Assembly: GCA_029747585.1 (NCBI GenBank)
Contig: JAPEVF010001414.1
Coordinates: 1-10,070, forward strand
From: Pleurotus djamor
Taxonomy: Eukaryota; Basidiomycota; Agaricomycetes; Agaricales; Pleurotaceae
Direction of reading: 5' to 3'
DNA: 10,070 nucleotides
The notes under the pieces: generated by a model
The model's input: the letters and a program-made list of their open reading frames with translations, nothing else
What the model was told of the DNA's origin: nothing
Database searches by the model: none
Made by a program: the position numbers and the translations under genes
Part shown: positions 1 to 7,084 of the stretch, in pieces
Position numbering within the stretch: position 1 is the stretch's first letter
Layout: each line of letters opens with the position of its first letter

Positions 1-386
1 GATGGGTGATATTCTTCTCTTCGGTATTATGGCAGCGTATAGGGTAGCTGGGAGTTGGTGACCCGAGTCGGTGTTCCCAGGCTGTCCCCGAAAAGGCTCA
101 GGACTNCTGACATCTCTAGNNCTTAACGCTACCAATGGTCATAATTCGCCACGTTAAGTATGTGACCGTTAGGCCTCCCCCACATTAGCTCGCTTTTATA
201 GTAGTCCGCGCACACAAGCTGAATGTCAAGGGAAATGATCCAACTATAAAACTGCACCACTGATGTATGCGGGAAGTAGTAGCGTGTAGAACATCCCGTT
301 CTCTACTCTGCCTTCTCCCTCGTCATCTGGTTGGTCCATTCTTCGATGATCCTATCTTCAGTTGCTTACGAAAATTTAGTTCATCG
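1..386 (+). promoter_or_regulatory. Upstream region of the large WSC protein gene
   Basis: This stretch precedes the first gene. I see no convincing coding exon, RNA gene or repeat in it. It has three unresolved bases (106, 120, 121), so the assembly is weak here. The only clear element is the TATA box at 245-250. An ATG at 267 is in frame with the chosen start at 387 but would place 40 extra residues before the signal peptide. It also lies only about 17 bp after the TATA box, so it is probably outside the transcript. Confidence 0.5.
245..250 (+). promoter_or_regulatory. Probable TATA box
   Basis: The sequence TATAAA lies 137 bp upstream of the start codon at 387. A start site about 30 bp downstream (about 275) would give a 5' UTR of roughly 110 nt and would exclude the in-frame ATG at 267. 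Inferred from sequence only. Confidence 0.5.
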
Positions 387-3300
387 ATGCGAAGGATAAC
401 AGTTTCCTTGCTAACCTTGGCCCTTGTCACGGTCGCTTCGGCGAGCCTGGATAGCAGGGAGGAAGCGACTGCACATGTGGTAGATGCTTCTACCACGGAC
501 TGTGCTACTCCGACTGGAACCTTGCCTGTCGCTACCGCTAGCCCTATTGGAAAGAAGTACCACGGAGTAAGCACATTTTCATACTTTTTTCCTCGCCGCG
601 CCATTTACACGGTCTCAGCGCAAGTCCTACGTTGGTTGTATCAACGACGTCGAAGGCGTCCATGCCCTAGATGGGTTGAAGCTCACGAGTGGCAAGATGA
701 CCGTAAGGGCGTGTCATAAAGCCTGCAAACAATACCAGTATGCTGGACTTGTCGGAGGGTATGTCCTTTGTTCTCAATTATGCCTTTGAGCGAGTTCTCA
801 CATGTAGCTTTTCAGTGACACATGTATGTTTCCCAAGTAATTGCTTTCATTTCTTGTGACCAACTCGGTGTACCAGGCATTTGCGGCAATGACTTTGCAA
901 ACGGATCACAAGGGACCCTCATTGACGAGAGAAAGTGTAACACAAAATGCCCTGGCGGTCGCCATCGAGGTCGGTGTGGAGGGGACAACACGGTATCTAT
1001 CTATGCGGTAGACCCAGATGCCAAGGCGTCGGTATGTAGACTTTCTTATTGTCTTGATATTAAACGTGCTAACCTTTGTTCAGCCTACCTCTTCGGCTCA
1101 CAAACCCCACCCAAAGAAGGGGAAGAAGGGGAAGAAAGGTCGCAGGGTCAAGAAAGTTAAGAAGGTGAAATATGTCACGGTGACCAACTACTCGACGGTG
1201 TCCGAGACCCCCACCGAGCTGCCTTCCACCGCCTCTGCTACGGACATAGCGACTACCACCGCGGCTTTGCCCTCGTCAGCCGCCCCTTCGTCCACGCCAT
1301 CCCTTAGCCTGGTCGTCCCCACACCAAGCACCAGTGCCGATTCAACCCTCCCANGCGGTCGCCTCTACTACAGCGTCTATCACGCCTGGTGCTGAAGCAT
1401 CAGCTGCATCGTCTGCATCATCTATTGAGGAGTCTCCTAGCTCGACAGAGGAAGCTGCCAGTACCACCACGGCGGGTCCTCCTGATCCCTCTGACGCAGA
1501 TGATGTTCCCGTGCTCGCATACGCCGATGTAACTTCGACTGAATCGCCCGCCACTTCTGCCACCGCTGAGGCGCTATCCGCAACCTCACCAACGGCTTCC
1601 CTCGCTGACACAGTGGCTGTCCCCGCCACTGAAACTGCGACCCCTACCGCGTCCACCGACTCTGGTGCCGATGATGTTCCTGTTCTCTCATTCTCAGGAA
1701 CCACTGCTTCACCATCATCGACCGCCACTGAAAGCAGTGTCGTGCCAGTGCCGACTTCTGAACCCGCTAGCATCAGCGCCGTAGAGGTGTCTTCCACCGA
1801 GTCAGTCGCTCCCGCTGAGGCTACGGACAATGGTTCAGACGATGTTCCCGTCCTATCCTTCACGGATTCCTCCCAGCCTACATCTGCGTCCGAAGCCCCA
1901 GGGGCTGCGTCGTCTACACCCTCGACTGAAGCATCTTCGACTGAGTCGGTGGTCGCGCCAGCTACCGTGACCGATACTGGTGCTGATGACGTACCTGTCC
2001 TCTCGTTCTCCTCATCCGAGGCACCATCCCCTACCCCATTGGTCGCTGAAGCATCGTCCACCGAGTCCGCCGCTCCTACTGATGCTGGCGACGATGATGT
2101 ACCCGTCCTGTCATTCACTGACTCCGCCGCTCCAGTTGAAACTTCAGCAGCGCCTTCTTCCACGCTTGTCGTTACCGATGCGCCTGCTTCCTCAGCAGTT
2201 GTAATCGAGTCTTCGGCTGCGCCTACGTCCGTTGTGACCACCGAGGTGCCTTCCTCAGCGGTCGCGCCATCTACCACGCCCGTGCTAGCTGTGGTCCCAG
2301 AAGTGCCTTCTTCATCAGCAGCTGCAACCGAGCCTACGGAAGTGCCTTCGTCTGGAGTCGAACCCACTGCATCACCTGTCTCATCCACCGAAGAAGCTGA
2401 CGCCACTGACTCTGCTTCTCCACCCGTGGTCACTGACACTGATTCTGACGATGTCCCCGTTNCTTTCTTACGCCGANGACCGAGACAGCCACCCCCCTCC
2501 CCTCCTCAACGGTTACCCCTGTTGAACCCACGGTTGTCCCATCTTCCTCGACGACCGCTTCTGTCGAACCTACGGTCGCGCTTTCCTCATCTGTCGATGC
2601 GGTTTCTACTTCTGAGTCGGCCGTTCTACCCGTGATCACTGACGTCGGTGCTGACGATGTGCCGGTCCTTTCATACACCTCAACGGTCGCGCCCGTCGAG
2701 TCCACGATTGCGCCTTCTTCGTCCGCTGAGGAGGCTACTCCCACTGAATCTACTGTGGTTACTGATACCGACGCTGACGATGTACCCGTCCTTTCGTACT
2801 CCGAGACGGACACACCCTCATCTTCGACAGCCAGTCCCGTTGAGTCTACGATCGCACCTTCTTTGACGGCCAGTCCTGCTGAAGTCACGGTCGCGCCTTC
2901 GTCATCCACCGAAGTCGCTGCAACCACCGAGTCCGCTGCTTCGCCGGTAGTTACAGACACTGGGGCTGATGATGTGCCCGTTCTTTCATTCTCTGAACCA
3001 GCTACCTCCTCTTCAGACGCTGCCCCAGTTCAACCTACTGAAGCGAGGTCTCCTTTGACAACCGCCCCTGCCGAGTCTACGGAAGCATCTCCTTCGGTTG
3101 CTTCAACTGATGCTAGCGCTGCGCCCATCGTCACAGACCTCGGTTCCGATGACGTCCCTGTCCTCTCATACACCGAACCGGCTACCTCAACCGTCACCCC
3201 CGCTGAGTCTACTGAAGCTCCCCTCCCCTCGCTGCCCGTCGCCACTGAGTCCACAGTTGCATCTTCCTCTGAAGTGCCCACTTCGACTGAAGTTCCTGCT

Positions 3301-4371
3301 GCGCCCATTGTCACAGATGCAGGTACCGACGATGTCCCCGTCCTTTCGTATTCTGAGACGGCTGCTCCAGCTGAGGCCACTCCGTCCTCGACCGAAATTA
3401 CCCCAGCCAGCACGGAGGCTGCTCCCATCGTCACTGATGCTGGATCTGATGATGTGCCAGTCCTTTCCTACATCGAGACCTCAACTGCAGAACCAACGAC
3501 TGCTACTTCGACGACACCAACACCAGTCACTTCGGTTGTTGTAACCCCTGTTTCCACAGCCGCTCCTATCCCCTCCGCTGAGCCAATCGCGTCTTCGCCT
3601 GCCTCTGCCATCCCTGAGACATCGTCCACCACTTCCTCCGCGCCTTCGGCTACATCAAGCGATGGCTTGGACTACGAAGACTTCCGCCACGATGCAGGTT
3701 GGGATGGAGTTGGCTACGACCATTGGGAGTATCACGAGGGTTATGGGGATGGCGCTCACTCTGATCAATACTGGTACCCCAAGGGCAACCCCTGGAAACA
3801 CTCAGGCCACCATGGGCATAACCATCACAACGGACCCAAGCATGGATCTGACGACTTCGCCTATTACCGCCACGGTCCTTACCATCATCACCACCACGCC
3901 CACTCCACCTCCACGTCTGCAGCACCCGCCGCTACTACCGCAGCTGTCGCTTGGGGCAGGAAGCGTCACTACGTTGGTTGCATTGCTGAGGGTACTACTG
4001 GCTCCCGCCGTGCCCTCATTGGCCCCATGTACAAGCGCGCTGACATGACTGGCAAACTTTGCCGCAAGCTCTGCAAAGGTTACAAATATGCCGCTACTGA
4101 GTATAGGTAGGCATCACAATGCTTTCCTTATGACTTTTCTGACTTTTCTGACTTTTTATCTCTCCAACAGCGACGAATGTGGGTTTCCTTCACGATCGCT
4201 TCTCTCAACACGTATCTCACTCGATTCTTTCTAGGCTTCTGCGGTGACTCTCTGATCCATAACGGAGCTACCGGCCTCCTCACCGACCCCAAGAAGTGCG
4301 ACCACAAGTGCGCTGGTGACAAGACTGAAACTTGCGGTGGTGATTGGGCGCTGTCTGTCTATAGCACCTAA
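387..4371 (+). CDS. Large secreted protein with two terminal WSC domains and a DDVPVL-repeat Ser/Thr stalk
   Basis: Exons: 387-566, 619-758, 816-823, 877-1031, 1084-4106, 4171-4178, 4235-4371. All introns are GT-AG, 52-64 nt. Discounting three inserted Ns (1354, 2462, 2477), the CDS is 3648 nt, giving about 1215 residues. Residues 1-19 form a signal peptide (RR, hydrophobic core, Ala-Ser-Ala before the cut). WSC domain 1 (about 64-158) and WSC domain 2 (about 1123-1213) each have the eight canonical cysteines: YVGC, CxxxC, CxCG, CxxxC and CGG. Between them are a Lys-rich patch (168-190), a Ser/Thr/Pro/Ala stalk expected to be heavily O-mannosylated with twelve DDVPVL motifs (about 300-955), and a His/Tyr/Gly-rich segment (about 1020-1101). 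No transmembrane helix or GPI signal follows WSC2, so this is not a Wsc1-type membrane sensor. WSC domains are carbohydrate-binding modules, so a cell-wall linker or adhesin role is inferred. The start was chosen because it puts the signal peptide first. Confidence 0.85.
816..823 (+). other. 8-nt micro-exon in WSC domain 1
   Basis: The exon TGACACAT is bounded by AG on the left (intron 759-815) and GTATGT on the right (intron 824-876). It completes a Gly codon, encodes Asp-Thr and gives the first base of a Cys codon, so the join reads GGDTCICGN, the expected WSC core. I tested acceptors at 837 and 876 without the micro-exon; each gave a wrong frame or a stop. The equivalent exon in WSC domain 2 is also 8 nt. 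Confidence 0.85.
1102..1170 (+). other. Lys-rich patch after WSC domain 1
   Basis: Residues 168-190 of the large WSC protein contain 11 Lys and 2 Arg arranged as KKG/KKV triplet-like units, directly after the first WSC domain and before the Ser/Thr stalk. Such a patch could bind acidic wall polymers or phospho-mannan, or act as a protease site (RR). Function is inferred only. Confidence 0.8.
1499..3465 (+). repeat. Twelve copies of a (V)TD-x-G-x-DDVPVLS-[FY] motif
   Basis: The core DDVPVL (Leu omitted only by the N at 2462) begins at 1499, 1670, 1838, 1985, 2093, 2447, 2653, 2776, 2968, 3148, 3328 and 3448. Spacing ranges from 108 to 206 bases, with one gap of 354 between copies five and six. 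Most copies are preceded by TD-x-G and followed by Ser plus Phe or Tyr. Copies use different synonymous codons for Asp, Val and Leu, so the peptide is conserved better than the DNA. The linkers are Ser/Thr/Pro/Ala/Glu-rich and variable in length. I do not recognise this motif as a named domain. Confidence 0.9.
3661..3906 (+). other. His/Tyr/Gly/Asp-rich segment before WSC domain 2
   Basis: Residues about 1020-1101 depart sharply from the Ser/Thr stalk and are rich in His, Tyr, Gly, Asp and Trp, ending in HHHHHAH (3883-3903). The composition suggests metal binding or pH-dependent behaviour, but no known domain is recognised. It is followed by a short Ser/Thr/Ala linker and GRKR immediately before WSC2. 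Confidence 0.75.
4131..4157 (+). repeat. Three tandem 9-nt units in intron 5
   Basis: The unit TGACTTTTC occurs three times in a row (the third ends in T instead of C) within intron 4107-4170, 14-40 nt before the acceptor. Each copy contains TGAC followed by pyrimidines, so the repeat multiplies branch-site-like and polypyrimidine sequence. Confidence 0.8.
4171..4178 (+). other. 8-nt micro-exon in WSC domain 2
   Basis: The exon CGACGAAT is bounded by an AACAG acceptor (intron 4107-4170) and a GTGGGT donor (intron 4179-4234). It completes a Ser codon, encodes Asp-Glu and gives the first base of a Cys codon, so the join reads EYSDECFCGDS. Its length, phases and position in the domain match the micro-exon at 816-823. 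Retaining intron 4179-4234 leads to a TAG at its end and would truncate WSC2. Confidence 0.87.
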
Positions 4372-4581
4372 GTGGGTGGGCCCGTCTCAACTTGATTCCT
4401 TACCATTTAAACCACTTCTTGCAGATTTAATGACATGGCGTGTAGACCTCGGAAGCTTTTACCAGATGTCGGTTTGCCGTAACGTATATGTTGGTAATAT
4501 ACTCCATGTAACAAGTACTCCAGCGTAATCTTAATGACATCGGTAACAATGTCGTACTTCTCATTGTCAAAGACTTGACGC
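4372..4581. other. Convergent 3' intergenic region
   Basis: This 210-bp gap separates the stop codons of the large WSC gene (plus) and the transporter (minus). It should hold both 3' UTRs. I see no separate gene and no unambiguous AATAAA signal. Confidence 0.6.
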
Positions 4582-6816
4582 CTAAGTATGTGTAAGGGAA
4601 GGCTCTGCAATCTTGTCCTCCACCAGAGAACCGCTCTTCTCATCAACGATCGAGTCGACTTCAACCTTCTCGGCTGAGGGTAGACCAATCTTCCTGATAA
4701 CGACCCACGCGAAGGGGATGGATACAACAACTTTTCAGGGAAATAGTTGATGATGTTAGTTGCGAGCCACTGGAATATCTTGGAAGTCCAAAGCTTACAG
4801 AGACCAATATTGAATCCGATCGAAAGCCAGTCGGTGGTGTCGCTGGACTTGATGCCATACGCGACGGCCTGCCCAGCGCATTCGATGCCTCGAAGTGTCC
4901 CAGTCATATAGGACAATGTGATGAAGTCATCCGACACTGTAGAGTAGTGGGCAAAGCTCGTCAAAGGCTTTTCGACTTGATTGGATCTTACGCACAATGG
5001 CTGATGATCCAGAACAGGCTTGTTTGCGTGGCCATGGTAGCCACGTCAAAAAGGAAGAAAAGGCTGAATGTACGCCCAAACTGCTCAGACGTCCAGTCAA
5101 TCACCGGTTTCGTGTCTTCAAGTTGCTTCGTTATGACGGCCGTCCATAACCTGAGGACGAAGCAGTGTGGGATCAGTTTGGGTAAAGTGTTCGCTTGCTA
5201 GTTCCATATACCATAAAGCCAAGTTGAAGACCATGAGACCTATGAAGCTGGCTCTGGCTTTCTTCTTGACGGACATGAACTTGTTGTCTAAGAAGTATCC
5301 GATGATGAAGCCGCCCGCGATGTCTCCGATTGGGATGACGAATGCACATAGCGCTCGAGTGCGAACGTTAAAGTACTGGGTTTGGAGAGTTCCTTTGAGC
5401 GGATTTGATGTCAAAATACTGAATAGGACGAAGGAAACCGAAAGTTACCAATATAAGAACCGTAGAACCAAGAGGTGAAGAATAGAGGGGCTAAGAGGAG
5501 CATCTGTAAAGGGGGCGTGCATCGTTGAGAAGGCCAGTGACTGAGTGCTAAGAGAACATACGTTTCTCGAAGCAACAACAGACCACCATTCAGTAAAGGT
5601 CTGTGTCCAGCCAGCAGTCCTGAAGACGATGGGGACACCATCCTTGCGCTGCACTTTACTGGGATGGGAGAGGAACAAGGCGATGAAAGGACCAGCACAC
5701 ATAATGCCTATGATGGCGAGGTATGTATTCAGCGAGACGGCCCCAGAGGAATCAATTGAATGGTTGATTCCGAAGATGACAGCTCCGCCTATGACTGGCG
5801 CTGCACTGCGGAGGAGTACCCAAAGACCTAGCATGCGACCGCGTCGCTCAGGCTCAGGGTAGGCTAAACGATAGCAGCGATATTACTGAGTTGACTGTCC
5901 TTGAAGAGACCAATCAAAGCGTTCTTACATGTAATAACTGGACCCTCAACGGTGTACATCAGGCCATCAGTGATCCCAGAGTATATAGAGCCTGTAAGTA
6001 GTTGACTTTAGGCTTTTAGGTCATTGAGAAGGTGAGATACCGAGCATCAAGAACCATTGTGTGCCGTTTTTTGAGTTGAGATAGAGACTGCCAGCGTAGC
6101 TACACAGATGAGAAGAGCTGCTTAGTAGCAAGTCTGGGCGATGCCAGTTGTGGGCTTACACTATATCACCGGTGCTAGCGATCTGCAAGCAAGGGTGATA
6201 GAGAGTCACAATCGGGTCTAGAGTACACCGGTGGGACTCGGGAACCTTACCAGAAGCGACAGGCGGACACCGATTTTGCCCACGATTATACCCCCAATAA
6301 TGCACATGAAGGCCATGAATACTAGTGCGAGTATGAATGGATTGGTGTTCGCATAGATCAAGTCAGTGAAACGTACCATATCCGGCTGCCGCCGTAGCGT
6401 TAGCGTACCACGGCGTCGCAAGACCTCCAGCACCTAGAGCGCTGAGTGCATTGTACATGCCCTATTTCAATCTGTCATCAGGAGTTGAAGAAAATTGCAG
6501 ATGGTGACGAACCGGAGCCTTCGAAGAGCAAAGGTTAATTCATGGTGTCCTAAGTCTGCTAAGGTAGTAGTGACTCGTGAGGGAAACTCACACAAAAGAA
6601 GACACCTCCGACGACGAAGACTTGGAATATAGTGCTCCTAAACCAATGTACTTTCCTGTTAGTCGACGGTAGAATATCATCGTTGGGTAGAGTTGCAATT
6701 GTGGCCGCCATGACTTCAAGTTCGGAAGCTCTGCAAAGCTCGGGGGAGATCCAGACGGTGCTGTCGTGGGCTTTTGGGGGTCTTACGCCCTTCTTATCAT
6801 CTGGAGGCCGAGGCAT
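4582..6816 (-). CDS. UNC93/DUF895-like major facilitator superfamily membrane protein
   Basis: Thirteen exons in transcript order: 6816-6592, 6518-6513, 6461-6377, 6321-6251, 6182-6160, 6099-6041, 5991-5929, 5863-5562, 5503-5449, 5392-5212, 5150-4996, 4936-4799, 4730-4582. Introns are GT-AG, 49-73 nt, and the sum is 1512 nt, giving 503 residues, a normal length for the family. A roughly 57-residue hydrophilic N-terminus is followed by WFRSTIFQVFVVGGVFFC (58-75, first membrane segment), a GMYNALSALGAGG stretch, GKIGVR in the loop after the second membrane segment, YPEPERRGR (179-187), an RTRAL loop (307-311) and FLDNK. The last membrane segments are followed by an acidic, hydrophilic tail. These match fungal UNC93-like/DUF895 transporters as I know them; the substrate is unknown and an integral-membrane location is inferred. 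The start is the first ATG, divergent from the annexin gene. Intron 9 (5448-5393) uses the AAAG acceptor at 5393; the nearer CAG at 5419 leaves a 30-nt intron and a wrong frame. Confidence 0.85.
6160..6182 (-). other. 23-nt mini-exon in the transporter gene
   Basis: The exon encodes IASTGDI plus two bases of a Val codon and lies between introns 6250-6183 (GTAAGG...GCAG) and 6159-6100 (GTAAGC...GTAG). It joins RLSLL to YAGSLYLNSKNGTQWF and keeps the frame through the third membrane segment. Confidence 0.8.
6513..6518 (-). other. Probable 6-nt micro-exon in the transporter gene
   Basis: On the minus strand GCTCCG is flanked by AG (intron 6591-6519, 73 nt) and GTTCGT (intron 6512-6462, 51 nt). 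It encodes Ala-Pro in phase 0 and turns FFC-GMYNAL into FFCAPGMYNAL. A Pro directly before Gly fits my recollection of the [C/A]PG[M/L][F/Y]NA motif at the end of the first membrane helix in UNC93-like proteins. Both flanking introns have usual lengths, and the first contains a TTAAC branch-like site. The alternative is a single 130-nt intron lacking Ala-Pro, longer than any other intron here. Confidence 0.68.
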
Positions 6817-6929
6817 GTTTATAGATAGTTATGCTTATTCCCATTCTCCCATGAACGTGTTGAAGAAGTATTTTTGAAAGCGAATGTGGAGGGTTGCACA
6901 TGGTCGGGGAACAAACCAATAAGTAATCT

Positions 6930-6951
6930 AAGCGCCTGAAAAGCGCCTGAA
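6930..6951. repeat. 11-bp perfect tandem repeat in the divergent promoter
   Basis: AAGCGCCTGAA occurs twice head to tail without a gap. It sits between the CCAAT box and the palindrome, so paired transcription-factor sites are possible; no known factor is assigned. Confidence 0.8.
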
Positions 6952-7036
6952 CTGCGATCGCACTGCCACTTGACTGCCACAAATGGATTGTACCGCCACT
7001 TGCTGTGCTCCAGCTCCTCCTGACCGAGGCGGCGGG

Positions 7037-7043
7037 TATAAAT
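7037..7043 (+). promoter_or_regulatory. TATA box of the annexin gene
   Basis: TATAAAT lies 48 bp before the ATG at 7085, so transcription would start about 15-20 nt before the start codon, giving a very short leader. The start codon context CACAATG is good. Confidence 0.65.
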
Positions 7044-7084
7044 TGGAGGCAAAGCAAATTCCGAACTGCAAATTATTCCCCACA

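Larger units (their letters stand above)
6817..7084. promoter_or_regulatory. Divergent promoter between transporter and annexin genes
   Basis: These 268 bp separate two ATG codons on opposite strands. Visible elements are a CCAAT box (6916-6920), a perfect tandem repeat of an 11-bp unit (6930-6951), a 10-bp palindrome TGCGATCGCA (6953-6962), three related [C/T]GCCAC-containing words (6963-7002), and a TATA box for the annexin at 7037-7043. No clear TATA element is seen for the transporter. Confidence 0.65.

Noticed and set aside
267..386. Earlier in-frame ATG at 267 as the start of the large WSC protein
   Set aside because: It would bury the signal peptide behind 40 residues and lies only about 17 bp after the TATA box.
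323..604. Minus-strand open frame over exon 1 of the large WSC gene
   Set aside because: It overlaps the signal-peptide exon and intron 1 and shows no domain; it is best read as a shadow frame.
1342..2439. Long minus-strand open frame antisense to the stalk (also 2430-2960 and 3030-3434)
   Set aside because: It mirrors the biased codon use of the Ser/Thr/Pro/Ala stalk and the DDVPVL repeats, has no start context, signal or domain of its own, and lies wholly opposite a well-supported exon.
4407..4799. Minus-strand open frame running past 4799 as an alternative C-terminus of the transporter
   Set aside because: Splicing out 4798-4731 gives a better final membrane segment (VVSIPFAWVVIRKIG) and closes the CDS at an exact multiple of three; the read-through frame is basic and has no family resemblance.
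5048..5061. Possible frameshift in A-rich runs of transporter exon 11
   Set aside because: A careful recount of the homopolymers showed the frame continues through TFSLFFLFDVATM without any indel.
5419..5448. A 30-nt intron 9 ending at the CAG at 5419
   Set aside because: It is too short and enters the wrong frame with a stop; the acceptor at 5393 gives a 56-nt intron with a TTGAC branch site and keeps the frame.
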